Assembly (NCBI GenBank): GCA_013287545.1
Contig: JABDDQ010000017.1
Location: 1-35,194 of the forward strand
From: Bacteroidota bacterium
Lineage (GTDB): Bacteria > Bacteroidota > Bacteroidia > B-17B0 > Aurantibacillaceae
Length of the DNA stretch: 35,194 bases
Reading direction: 5' to 3'
Position numbers and translations under genes: made by a program. Below, piece after piece: positions 22,879 to 30,949 of this stretch; the first letter of the stretch is position 1, and every line of letters begins with the position of its first letter. The notes beneath the pieces are model-generated. The model was not told the DNA's origin. It made no database searches and saw only the letters and a program-made list of their open reading frames with translations.

Positions 22879-23237
22879 TTTTTCTCTTTTCTTTTTACCA
22901 AAAAATAAAAATCGTTTTCTAAGGGCAGGTAACCGTACTCGTAGCAGAAATAATATACTACACCTTTTTGTGTTTTGTAGGTGTTGGTTATGTAATTAAA
23001 ATCAAAGCCTTTTTCAAGCATTTTGTTTTTATGCACTTTGGCTTTATCCTCAGGCGCCAGCTCCTCTATAACACGACGATTTCGGCGTAAAATATTATTT
23101 ACGTTGCGCACATAATTGGTGCTATCGGCATTCAATTTATTGTTGTAATTGTTGCGACATAAATCAGAACAAAACTTTTTATCGGTTCTGCCACTCAATA
23201 TTTCGCCGCAATCAAGGCATTTACGTTTTTCGGTCAT
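22875..23237 (-). CDS. Zinc-ribbon protein, 120 residues, function unknown
   Basis: The N-terminus has CLDCGEILSGRTDKKFCSDLC (Cys8, Cys11, Cys23, Cys27), a zinc-ribbon or treble-clef motif with the spacing CxxC-x11-CxxxC. The rest is basic and Asn-rich, then has YYFCYEYGYLPLENDFYFLV near the end. Such proteins are found across Bacteroidota as uncharacterised single-copy genes; no enzymatic motif is seen. It may bind nucleic acid. It is a single gene, with an excellent Bacteroidota promoter directly before its ATG, and converges on the glycosyltransferase gene with a 4-base overlap. Confidence 0.8.
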   Translation of the reverse strand: MTEKRKCLDCGEILSGRTDKKFCSDLCRNNYNNKLNADSTNYVRNVNNILRRNRRVIEELAPEDKAKVHKNKMLEKGFDFNYITNTYKTQKGVVYYFCYEYGYLPLENDFYFLVKRKEKN

Positions 23238-23244
23238 TGTAACT

Positions 23245-23274
23245 CAAATGTAGTTATTTTTTATCCGACTACAA
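23245..23274 (-). promoter_or_regulatory. Promoter of the zinc-ribbon gene
   Basis: On the minus strand TTG (23274-23272), a 19-base spacer and TACATTTG (23252-23245) match the Bacteroidota consensus closely. The box ends 7 bases from the ATG, so the transcript leader is very short or absent. Confidence 0.6.
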
Positions 23275-23294
23275 TCGGTTACAAGCAAATTGAT

Positions 23295-24677
23295 TTACAA
23301 CGAATTTAAAAACGCGAGTAACGCTATTCTATCGTTTTTAGGCAGGTGCACAAAAAAGTTTTGACTGTAACTCGCCTCACCGCCGTGCCATAAAATGGCC
23401 TGCTCTAATGTAGCAGCTCTTCCATCGTGTAAAAAAGATGTTTGTCCTGTTACCACTTGTGTAAGCCCAATGCCCCATAACGGACATGTACGAAACTCAC
23501 TACCATTGGCACTATACACAGGTCTTCCGTCTGCTAAACCTGGCCCTAAATCATGCAACAACAAATCAGTATAAGGGTGTATAGTTTGATTAGATACTTG
23601 TGGAAATGCAACGTTAACATCGGTTACAATAGTTTGCCTGTGGCAGCCCGAACATTTGGCCTGCTTAAATAATTGTTCGCCACGCAACACAGTTGGGTCG
23701 GTAACATTACGACGAGCAGGCACTTGTATGGTTTTTAAATAATATACTAAACAGTTAAACAAGCTATCGCTTATTTCAGGGTGCATGTTGTCGTCTTTAA
23801 ATTGAGGCTGACCGTAACAATTCTCAACCGGAAAAATTTTATTGGTAATGCCAATGTCTTCGTTTAACGCTACTCCAATTTGTTGTGCTAAATCAGACCT
23901 TTCTGCTTTATGTCCAAACCTGCCTACAACCATTTGGTTTTTTACTACATCCCACACATAGTTTGGATGCCCCGGTATAATGGTAGTATCAAACATAGCT
24001 TGATTAGACATAGCAATAATGGTAGCATCGCCAATGTTTTCTAATAAACCCATGCCAAAAACTTCAGGTGGAAGGCGCGGAGACATTAGTAAACCTCCTG
24101 GTAAACCTGCATACGAATTAGAAATCGTATAAACAGGTTTATGCAATTGTACCGAATCACCATTAGGATAGGTAAATGTTTGTAGGATATAATTAACCGT
24201 AAAGTCTGCTTCTTTTTGTGTGCCATAAATAGCGTTGTTTTGCAATTGTAAGCCAAAACCGGGCACAGGTCCCGGTCCACCATGTTCATCAACTCCATAA
24301 CTAATCCGCATCAATAAAGAAGCTAATCCTGCCGGTTGTCCGGGTGTGGGTGGCGTACCCGAACCTTGTGATTGGTGACAGCTACCACAACTAATATTGT
24401 TATACAAAGGTCCTAAACCAGGGTTAAGAGGTGCAGGTGCGGTAACAAAAGCCAAGCTAAATTCTTTATCACCAATATCGTGTATCAATTGGTCGTGTAC
24501 ACTTAATCCTTCAAAGGAATGGTCAAAAGCACCCGAACCTGCATCAAACGTTGTTTGCGAGCCGCCGCTTAAACGCGGGTCTTGTTCGCTCGCCGGAAAA
24601 TCCTGATACTTGCGGCACGATGCTGCAAGTATCACAATAATAAATAAATAACAATATGTAGTAAACTGCTTTCGCAT
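23295..24677 (-). CDS. Di-heme cytochrome oxidoreductase family lipoprotein
   Basis: A 460-residue lipoprotein (signal peptide, lipobox AAS-Cys21) of the di-heme oxidoreductase family (DUF1111). Two c-type haem sites are present, CGSCH (97-101) and CSGCH (342-346). Family-like stretches include HDIGD, GLGPLYNNISCGSCHQSQG, RLPPEVFGMGLLENIG, and the end LTQVVTGQTSFLHDGRAATLEQAILWHGGEA. Such proteins occur with imelysin genes and have been proposed to take part in periplasmic or surface metal or thiol redox chemistry; the activity is not proven. It is the last gene of the tight operon porin-Rieske-imelysin-di-heme, 8 bases after imelysin. Fe(III)/Fe(II) handling is the best guess from context. 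Confidence 0.88.
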   Translation of the reverse strand: MRKQFTTYCYLFIIVILAASCRKYQDFPASEQDPRLSGGSQTTFDAGSGAFDHSFEGLSVHDQLIHDIGDKEFSLAFVTAPAPLNPGLGPLYNNISCGSCHQSQGSGTPPTPGQPAGLASLLMRISYGVDEHGGPGPVPGFGLQLQNNAIYGTQKEADFTVNYILQTFTYPNGDSVQLHKPVYTISNSYAGLPGGLLMSPRLPPEVFGMGLLENIGDATIIAMSNQAMFDTTIIPGHPNYVWDVVKNQMVVGRFGHKAERSDLAQQIGVALNEDIGITNKIFPVENCYGQPQFKDDNMHPEISDSLFNCLVYYLKTIQVPARRNVTDPTVLRGEQLFKQAKCSGCHRQTIVTDVNVAFPQVSNQTIHPYTDLLLHDLGPGLADGRPVYSANGSEFRTCPLWGIGLTQVVTGQTSFLHDGRAATLEQAILWHGGEASYSQNFFVHLPKNDRIALLAFLNSL

Positions 24678-24685
24678 TAAATAGT

Positions 24686-25831
24686 TTAATCGGTTACGTA
24701 CTGATTAATGAATGGAACTAATTTATTATTTAATGTACTCTGTAGTGAGTCGATGGCATTCATAACATTAAGTACTTGTGTTCTTTCTCCGTTTGTATAT
24801 TGTACAGCTTGCCCAAAAGGAATAGAAGTAGCCGCATTAAACGAACCAATAGCATTATTTATACCGGCCATAATAGTATTATTTAACGATAAGTTTTTAG
24901 CTGCTACCAAATTGTATAAACTATTTGTTGCAGGTGTTGTACTGCCACCATAAACTCCTAAATAAGCATTTCTTACTCCTATTATGTTATTTGAAAAATC
25001 TGCCCAGGAATTGTTGCTGAAATAAGACTCTTGTAAAGCAGCATTTTGTGTGGAGTAAACACTCCATATTTTTCCATCATTTCTGCTTCCCCCAACTTCA
25101 CCACAAATACTACTCATCGAATTAACCAAATCAAGCAAAGCAGCTTTGTGCGTTTGATACGTTGAGTTTGTAGGCCCAGGATTTTCTATAATAGAAATAA
25201 AATCGTCACTTGAACCTACTGTGTAAGCACTTCTTATTAAAGTAATATTGCTTACCAAATTATTGGTTAGTGCCATTAAATAATTTATTTTACTGGCACC
25301 TGTTGGCGTTGTAGTTACTGTAAAATCTGCTGCGGTAGCTGTTCCGTTTTGTCCAAATATTAAATATTCAATAGGATGAAAACCTGCCAGGGTTGGTGGT
25401 AAGCTTGCCATCATAGCAGGAGTAAAATTAGTAGTGTTGTTTAACAAAGAATCTAAACTGTTTTGTTCTACAGGCCACGTATCAACATCGGGGTCTAAAT
25501 TTAAAGTTGCAATAGGGCCTATTAAAAAAGCTTCTGCCGATTCATAAGCAGTGCGCATTCCTTTCCAAGCGGTGCGCATGGTAGTCAAATCATTATCGTT
25601 AGGGTTGGCACTAAAAGTTGTTGCAGCTGCTTGAAATGCTTGTGCATTACTTAATAAAGCCGAATAATCGGGTATCGCCACATTGGTACAATAATTAGCT
25701 ATAATGGCCGACGATGTTGGCGGCGTTGTTGGGGTAGTAGTGGTTGTTGTATTATTATCTGCCTTGTGGCACGAGGCTATAAATAATGTAACCGCTACGC
25801 TTGTTAAAAAAATTAAGTGTTTTGTTTTCAT
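24686..25831 (-). CDS. Imelysin family lipoprotein
   Basis: A 381-residue lipoprotein (lipobox IAS-Cys21) with a Thr/Pro-rich linker after the signal, then an imelysin (peptidase M75-type, IrpA/EfeO-like) helical domain. The hallmark GxHxxE appears as AGFHPIEYLIFGQ (Gly150, His152, Glu155); other family features are TAWKGMRTAYESAEAFLIGP and DPDVDTWPVE. In the family the domain is linked to iron uptake, and the His-Glu pair may bind the metal; protease activity is doubtful. The neighbours, Rieske and di-heme proteins, and the palindrome in the operon promoter support an iron role. Confidence 0.9.
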   Translation of the reverse strand: MKTKHLIFLTSVAVTLFIASCHKADNNTTTTTTPTTPPTSSAIIANYCTNVAIPDYSALLSNAQAFQAAATTFSANPNDNDLTTMRTAWKGMRTAYESAEAFLIGPIATLNLDPDVDTWPVEQNSLDSLLNNTTNFTPAMMASLPPTLAGFHPIEYLIFGQNGTATAADFTVTTTPTGASKINYLMALTNNLVSNITLIRSAYTVGSSDDFISIIENPGPTNSTYQTHKAALLDLVNSMSSICGEVGGSRNDGKIWSVYSTQNAALQESYFSNNSWADFSNNIIGVRNAYLGVYGGSTTPATNSLYNLVAAKNLSLNNTIMAGINNAIGSFNAATSIPFGQAVQYTNGERTQVLNVMNAIDSLQSTLNNKLVPFINQYVTD

Positions 25832-25838
25832 TGCTTAT

Positions 25839-26270
25839 TTAATTTATATGAATAGTTAAGCTATCTGCATCTTCGCTTACTAAATATTTTTTTAATGATT
25901 GTGTAGCAGGTCCGTTAGTTACTTTGCCTTCTAAATCAAATGTGCTGCCGTGCGCGGTACAAAACAATCCTTTATCATTTGCTTGTACCGGGTTATCGTT
26001 ATGGGTGCATTGCATGTACATGGCATAATAAGTGTTGTCTAAATTTTTTACCAAAAGCACATCGTATTGTAAATCATCGTTGCGCAACACAAAAATTTTT
26101 TTCTCGGCAGCTAATTTTGTTTTACTAATTACAATATTGTTGTTTTTAGACGTTGTTCTAAGCATGGGCAAGGTCATACAACTTTCAAGCATAGTTACAG
26201 GCAAAACGCCCAGCAAACCAATCATGCCGCAAGCCATACAGGTACTTTTTATAAACGCTCTTCTTTCCAT
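25839..26270 (-). CDS. Rieske [2Fe-2S] protein, exported
   Basis: A 143-residue protein with an N-terminal RRAFIK motif and hydrophobic stretch, suggesting Tat-dependent export of a folded iron-sulfur protein; the twin-arginine consensus is partial. The Rieske ligands are Cys88-x-His90 (QCTHNDNPV) and Cys104-x2-His107 (LFCTAHGSTFDLEG). Cys31 (ESC) could be lipidated, although Glu at -2 is not the usual lipobox. It resembles the small soluble Rieske ferredoxins more than the bc1 subunit. The gene starts 1 base after the porin stop and ends 7 bases before imelysin. It probably passes electrons to or from the di-heme protein. Confidence 0.9.
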   Translation of the reverse strand: MERRAFIKSTCMACGMIGLLGVLPVTMLESCMTLPMLRTTSKNNNIVISKTKLAAEKKIFVLRNDDLQYDVLLVKNLDNTYYAMYMQCTHNDNPVQANDKGLFCTAHGSTFDLEGKVTNGPATQSLKKYLVSEDADSLTIHIN

Positions 26271-26271
26271 G

Positions 26272-27495
26272 TTAAAAGCTATAGGCTATGCCCAACTCTA
26301 CAAAAGTTTGCTGGTTTAAATAAGGTGCCGCTGATGGATTAGGATTAATAATAAGTGCCTGATTATAATTTCCGGTAGTTAAAACCTGCACATCTGCTTT
26401 TATTAAAACTCCCTGCACAGGCCTGAAAGATACACCGCCTGTTATATATGATTTTCTCCACGCATCGTTTCTAATACCGTTTGTGGGCACAGTTGCATTC
26501 AAATCAAAATACTCGTATCGGCCAAATATGTTTAGTCTTTTATCTTCGTATTTTGTTTTGTTCAATAAATTATAACCTGCTTCCACATAAAAACCATTCA
26601 TACTCGATGGGGTGTTGTTTGCATAAGCACGGTTTATGTATTGCGCATCGGGCAAGCTAACTAAACAACCTAAAGCTTTAAAGTAAAATCCTTTGGTTAA
26701 ATATTGGGCATCTATTTCATACAAACCAACGGGTGTACCAAAAGCTCCTGAGTTTAGTTTTAAACTATCGGCACTACGCGGTGTTAAACCAACTGTTCCG
26801 CCATAATAACCAGATGCCTGAAAACGGAAATGTTTGTAATAGTATAGTATAGCGGCATTTACTGCAAGATTAGATGCCGTTGCGTTTTGCCCCTCGAAAC
26901 GCGCATTTACAATGCCCTGTCCGCCACCCATGCCTTGTGCGTTTAACCCGTTAACTACACAAGCACTCAAATTTAAACCCGGTATTTGTGGTACACTATA
27001 ATAAACACCCACACCCAATTCGCGCCAGGTAGCAGGAATTAGTTGGGTTTCTAATTGAGTGCGGGCTACCGAGTTAAACGTAGTAGGTAAATGGTTTTCA
27101 TTAGTAATGCCTATACGCGGTAAGAATAAACCTGCAACTATATATAAATCCTTATTAGCGTTAAATTTAAGAAAAGCCTGTTCTAACGAAATTTCACCAT
27201 CACTTCCGTTATTGGTTACTTTAGCGTTTTCTATTTCTGTTTCGGTAAACAACGATATTTTTTTGCTGAAACGATGTCCTAAAAAAACAACCACCCTGTC
27301 TAAATTTGCTTTGGCGGTTTGATAATTTGTATTGTATTTCAACGAGGCCTCGCCGTAACCCGATATAACGGTAGAATTACTACTACGCACCAATCCTGCT
27401 TGTAAAGAATCTTCTCTGGTAATTACTTGTGCATGTAACGAAAAACCTAAACTAAGTAAGAGCAGAACAATGTAACTGTGTTTCATAAAGCGCAT
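26272..27495 (-). CDS. Outer-membrane porin (phosphate-selective porin O/P-like)
   Basis: A 407-residue outer-membrane beta-barrel. A signal peptide MKHSYIVLLLLSLGFSLHAQ (from the Met at residue 4) ends at AQ. The body is a string of amphipathic strands (ISGYGEASLKYN, RVVVFLGHRFSKKISLFTETEIENAKV, LYIVAGLFLPRIGITNE, FRFQASGYYGGTVGL), ending VELGIAYSF with a C-terminal Phe as usual for barrels. The pattern of strands resembles porins O/P. Two starts are possible, MRF at 27495 or MKH at 27486; the second gives a cleaner signal peptide. It is the first gene of the Rieske-imelysin-di-heme operon. A perfect 21-bp palindrome lies 19 bases upstream. Confidence 0.82.
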   Translation of the reverse strand: MRFMKHSYIVLLLLSLGFSLHAQVITREDSLQAGLVRSSNSTVISGYGEASLKYNTNYQTAKANLDRVVVFLGHRFSKKISLFTETEIENAKVTNNGSDGEISLEQAFLKFNANKDLYIVAGLFLPRIGITNENHLPTTFNSVARTQLETQLIPATWRELGVGVYYSVPQIPGLNLSACVVNGLNAQGMGGGQGIVNARFEGQNATASNLAVNAAILYYYKHFRFQASGYYGGTVGLTPRSADSLKLNSGAFGTPVGLYEIDAQYLTKGFYFKALGCLVSLPDAQYINRAYANNTPSSMNGFYVEAGYNLLNKTKYEDKRLNIFGRYEYFDLNATVPTNGIRNDAWRKSYITGGVSFRPVQGVLIKADVQVLTTGNYNQALIINPNPSAAPYLNQQTFVELGIAYSF

Positions 27496-27513
27496 TTTAT
27501 TTTCGGGTGCAAA

Positions 27514-27534
27514 TATTTAGAATTGTTCTAAATA
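27514..27534. promoter_or_regulatory. Perfect 21-bp palindromic operator, iron-control (Irr/Fur-family) type
   Basis: Arms TATTTAGAA and TTCTAAATA flank TTG. The core TTTAGAA-N3-TTCTAAA is the form known as the iron control element bound by Irr, a Fur-family regulator, in alphaproteobacteria. Here it sits in the promoter region of the porin-Rieske-imelysin-di-heme operon, overlapping a -7-like box AATATTTG (minus strand, 27517-27510). It is thus placed to block transcription. Regulation by a Fur-family protein is inferred. Confidence 0.65.
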
Positions 27535-27592
27535 AGAAAATACCATGAACGGGGTAATTTTACCTTAAAGCTTATTAAGCGTTGATGTTGAA

Positions 27593-28657
27593 TTAATTAG
27601 GGGATGTTTTTTGCTTGGTAATAAAAGAATATAGCACAAATAATAGAAGGGTGTAACCCCAAATCTCACCACGCGTAGGCACTATATCACTTAATATATA
27701 ACAGTGCAGAAAAAAAGAAACCGCTACAATAGCAAGTACAGCGCAAGCTATTTTAATGTCTTGTTTGGTAAATTTTAAGTTAGAAAAATCTGTATCTATA
27801 AAAAACAGAAAGGTGAGTAAGGCAAATAATCGCAATACAATAAATTTATACTGCATAACAGGTAAAGCAAATGTGTGCACCGTATTTTTAATAGATTGAG
27901 GCAAGGTAAAATTCGGCAAACTATTCATCCGGCTTTCGTATCCGCCAGAAATAACATTAACCGAAAGTGAGGTTATAATAATAAGCGCCGCCAGTATCAT
28001 ATTTAGCTTACTTAACTTTAGTTGCGGATAATAAAATTGCTGTAAAAAAAACAAACCCACAACAGATAACGCACAACAGCTTGCGTTTACTTCGTTTAAA
28101 CCACCAATAGCGGCAGCAAGTAAAAAAACTGCTATTGTTTTAAAACCCGATTTGTTTTGTTGCAACAACAACGCAAACAATAAAACACAAAGCACCACAC
28201 TTAGCAAGTGGTTGTTGGCAGAACTAACCCAGGCCCAAATTTCTTGCCGGCCCACAAATAATAAAAAATATAAAGTAGCCGTAAAAACAAAAGCAAACAA
28301 AACAGATTGTAAAACAGAAACCTCCTGACTAAAAAATGTTTTTAAATATGTTTTGTGCAATACACTTATAGATGCTACAAATAACAACATCATGCCCGTA
28401 ACATAAACAGCATAGTACGCATAATTATGTTTTAAAAAATGAAATGCAATAGCGGTAATAATATGACTAAACCACCTACCATTAATGTTAGAAAAAAAAA
28501 GCTTGGCAGCCTCAACAACACCTAAATTGCTAACGTACTCATCATTAAAGCTATCATCAAGATTTGTTATATAATGTAAAGCATCGTAAAAAAAGAAACA
28601 TAAAAAACCCGCAACCATAGCTGCGGGTAAAAAATATTTAAACAGTTTTTGTTTCAT
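27593..28657 (-). CDS. Polytopic membrane protein (DUF6056-like)
   Basis: A 354-residue protein with around nine or ten hydrophobic helices. The N-terminal part has DDSFNDEYVSN and GRWFSHIITAIAFHF in the first extramembrane loop, and GGLNEVNASCCALSVVG in a later helix. This pattern (Asp motif, NGRW, GxNE) resembles membrane glycosyltransferase-like proteins of the DUF6056 type, which use lipid-linked sugars. The assignment is by resemblance and not secure; a generic membrane protein is the alternative. It starts 6 bases after glyA, so it is at the end of the long leftward operon. Confidence 0.65.
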   Translation of the reverse strand: MKQKLFKYFLPAAMVAGFLCFFFYDALHYITNLDDSFNDEYVSNLGVVEAAKLFFSNINGRWFSHIITAIAFHFLKHNYAYYAVYVTGMMLLFVASISVLHKTYLKTFFSQEVSVLQSVLFAFVFTATLYFLLFVGRQEIWAWVSSANNHLLSVVLCVLLFALLLQQNKSGFKTIAVFLLAAAIGGLNEVNASCCALSVVGLFFLQQFYYPQLKLSKLNMILAALIIITSLSVNVISGGYESRMNSLPNFTLPQSIKNTVHTFALPVMQYKFIVLRLFALLTFLFFIDTDFSNLKFTKQDIKIACAVLAIVAVSFFLHCYILSDIVPTRGEIWGYTLLLFVLYSFITKQKTSPN

Positions 28658-28663
28658 TTAAAA

Positions 28664-29938
28664 TTAATCAGCAAATAAAGGGTACTTGCTCATCATGGTG
28701 TTTATTTTTGCTTTTGTTTTAGCTAATTCTTTCGGGTTGTCTTTGTTTTTTAAAACGTGGTCAAGTAACTGAACAACTTTTATACAATCTTTTTCTTTTA
28801 ATCCTCGCGATGTAATTGCAGGAGAACCGATGCGGATGCCCGATGTAACAAACGGAGATTTATCATCAAATGGCACCATATTTTTATTTACGGTTATATC
28901 AGCCTGTCCCAAAGCATTTTCAGCGTCTTTTCCGGTTACGTTTTTGTTGCGTAAGTCAATCAGCATACAATGGTTATCGGTTCCATCCGATACAATTTTA
29001 TATCCTAAATCAACAAACGTTTTTGCCATAGCTTGTGCGTTTTTTACAACTTGTACGCAGTAGTGCATGTACTCATCGGTTAAAGCCTCGCCATAAGCAA
29101 TTGCTTTTGCAGCAATAACATGTTCTAACGGACCACCTTGTGTACCAGGGAAAACCGCTGAGTCTAAAATAGCACTCATCATTTTTGTTTCTCCTTTAGG
29201 TGTTTTTTCCCCCCAAGGGTTCGGAAAATCTTTGCCAATCATAATCATACCGCCTCTTGGGCCACGCAATGTTTTATGTGTTGTTGTGGTAACAATATGG
29301 CAATGTGGTAATGGGTCGTTTAATAAACCACGGGCAATTAACCCTGATGGGTGAGAAATATCGGCTAATAATAAAGCACCAACTTCATCGGCAATTTTAC
29401 GTAAGGTTTCATAATCCCAATCACGACTATAAGCTGATGCGCCGCAAATAATCATTTTTGGTTTTTCGGTTTGTGCCGTTTTTCTAACTACATCATAATT
29501 TACTTGTCCGGTTTTTTCATCTACACCATAAAAAGTTGCACGGTATAATTTACCGCTAAAATTTACCGGTGAGCCGTGCGTTAAATGCCCGCCATGCGAC
29601 AGGTTAAATCCTAAAATAGTATCGCCCGGTTTTAAGCAACCCAACATAACCGCTGCGTTAGCTTGTGCACCCGAGTGTGGTTGTACATTTACCCATGCAG
29701 CACCAAACAATGCTTTTGCTCTATCAATAGCAATTTGTTCAACTTCATCAACCACCTCGCAACCACCATAATAACGTTTATGCGGTAAACCTTCGGCATA
29801 TTTGTTAGTAAGCACTGAACCCATTGCTTTCATAACATCGTTGCTCACATAGTTTTCAGAAGCAATTAATTCTATGCCACGTGTTTGACGGTCTTGCTCT
29901 TTTTTTATTAAAGAAAAAATTTTCGAATCTTTTTTCAT
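28664..29938 (-). CDS. glyA: Serine hydroxymethyltransferase
   Basis: PLP enzyme converting serine and tetrahydrofolate to glycine and methylene-THF, the main one-carbon source. The 424-residue protein has [28 protein letters not shown], the substrate-contacting [12 protein letters not shown], and the PLP-lysine motif [14 protein letters not shown] with Lys222. [15 protein letters not shown] and [10 protein letters not shown] are also typical. Full length for the family. It starts 6 bases after the small exosortase-associated gene; co-transcription with membrane-protein genes on both sides is curious, as nothing else in the run belongs to one-carbon metabolism. Confidence 0.97.
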   Translation of the reverse strand: MKKDSKIFSLIKKEQDRQTRGIELIASENYVSNDVMKAMGSVLTNKYAEGLPHKRYYGGCEVVDEVEQIAIDRAKALFGAAWVNVQPHSGAQANAAVMLGCLKPGDTILGFNLSHGGHLTHGSPVNFSGKLYRATFYGVDEKTGQVNYDVVRKTAQTEKPKMIICGASAYSRDWDYETLRKIADEVGALLLADISHPSGLIARGLLNDPLPHCHIVTTTTHKTLRGPRGGMIMIGKDFPNPWGEKTPKGETKMMSAILDSAVFPGTQGGPLEHVIAAKAIAYGEALTDEYMHYCVQVVKNAQAMAKTFVDLGYKIVSDGTDNHCMLIDLRNKNVTGKDAENALGQADITVNKNMVPFDDKSPFVTSGIRIGSPAITSRGLKEKDCIKVVQLLDHVLKNKDNPKELAKTKAKINTMMSKYPLFAD

Positions 29939-29944
29939 AATTAT

Positions 29945-30415
29945 TTATGGTTGATTGATATTAGTTTGTTTGTAAAGATAAGCTGTAGGAATTAAAATCA
30001 TGCATGCAACCGGAGATTGTAATAAACCCATAAATAAGCGACTAAATACATAGCCTTTATTTATATCTCCTAAAGCCCAGCCTGCCACAAAAAAAATTCC
30101 TGCCAACAAAAATAACGAAAGATACAGTACACTTAACCAATTGGTAACCTTTTTTTCATTAAAAATAACCCATAAAAATTGCCTTTGTATAAACCAAAAC
30201 ATAAGCGTAAAAAGCGGTGTTATAAACCATTTTGCGGCATACATAGTTTGATAAGAAACATTAGATAAAAAAGACAGATACCAAATTACAGAAGCATTTT
30301 TATTATAAAACTTATTATATAGCAGATTATTAACGTTTACAAAAAGATTGTCTCTAAAAAAGCCTAAAGCCATTAGCAGTAAAATAAACAAGGCTATTTT
30401 AATTTTTCTGTTCAT
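29945..30415 (-). CDS. Exosortase F system-associated membrane protein
   Basis: A 156-residue membrane protein with about four helices (IKIALFILLLMALGFF, WFITPLFTLMFWFI, VLYLSLFLLAGIFFVAGWAL, LLQSPVACMILIPTAYLY). The start RKIKIALFILLLMALGFFRD and FFVAGWALG, then RLFMGLLQSPVACMILIP resemble the protein that follows xrtF in flavobacteria. The gene overlaps the end of the exosortase gene by 17 bases, so the two are made together. Its biochemical role is unknown; it may help the exosortase fold or recognise substrate. Confidence 0.75.
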   Translation of the reverse strand: MNRKIKIALFILLLMALGFFRDNLFVNVNNLLYNKFYNKNASVIWYLSFLSNVSYQTMYAAKWFITPLFTLMFWFIQRQFLWVIFNEKKVTNWLSVLYLSLFLLAGIFFVAGWALGDINKGYVFSRLFMGLLQSPVACMILIPTAYLYKQTNINQP

Positions 30416-30830
30416 GCACTTTGTTTTCTTTTAATGCAATTTTTACCCACCACATCCACAGCAAAAAAATAATGCTATACACTAAAATAGTAAAGGTGTA
30501 TGTGTGGTTAAACTCAATATACTGCGGGGCTTCATAATTAATAGCAGCCAAACCAATAACGCGTAAAACATTTGTAAAATGAATAATAACAATGCCCAGG
30601 GGAATAAACCACAGCTTCTTTCTCATACTCCCCGGAAAAGCAATTACAAACAAGGCAAAAAACATAAACAACGTTAATGCATTACATGGGCTGCCAATCC
30701 AAATAGGATGAGCGCCATCAATGCCAATAAGCTGCATGTCTTTATCTTCCGTTCTTTGATAAACTGTAAGACCAAAAAGTTTTAATACAAAAGCCGAATT
30801 GGCAATAATTAAACTAATTAGTTTTTTCAT
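30399..30830 (-). CDS. xrtF: Exosortase family protein (XrtF-like), C-terminal catalytic part
   Basis: A membrane cysteine transpeptidase-type enzyme that processes C-terminal sorting signals. The intact frame codes 143 residues with the catalytic triad expected for exosortases: Cys49 in GSPCNALTLF, Arg90 in FTNVLRVIGLA, His109 in FNHTYTFTILVY. Four hydrophobic helices surround them. The annotated ATG is not the natural start. Upstream, separated by two single-base shifts, lies a further N-terminal membrane segment starting at 30947; joined, they give a 182-residue protein, close to the size expected for XrtF. The start context there (2 bases after the stop of the giant gene) supports this. 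No cognate target with a sorting signal is recognised in the window. Whether the gene is functional depends on whether the frameshifts are real. Confidence 0.75.
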   Translation of the reverse strand: MKKLISLIIANSAFVLKLFGLTVYQRTEDKDMQLIGIDGAHPIWIGSPCNALTLFMFFALFVIAFPGSMRKKLWFIPLGIVIIHFTNVLRVIGLAAINYEAPQYIEFNHTYTFTILVYSIIFLLWMWWVKIALKENKVHEQKN

Positions 30831-30947
30831 CTATTAAAGTGCCGGGTTTAATAAAAAACTCATACAACAAATACCAGCTTAAATAAAGTATAGAAGCAAA
30901 AACAAAAAAACGAGTTGTTTTATATTTTTAAAGTTTATACCCGCCAT
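30831..30947 (-). other. Out-of-frame N-terminal segment of the exosortase gene
   Basis: From the ATG at 30947 the frame reads MAGINFKNIKQLVFLFLLLY and stops two codons later. In a second frame follows SWYLLYEFFIKPGTLIDEK, matching exosortase N-termini, which then ends at a stop next to a 6-A run (30822-30827 on the plus strand as T6). One missing T near 30881-30883 and one extra A in that run would join all three pieces. Both faults sit in short homopolymers, so sequencing error is as likely as mutation. Confidence 0.7.
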
Positions 30948-30949
30948 GT

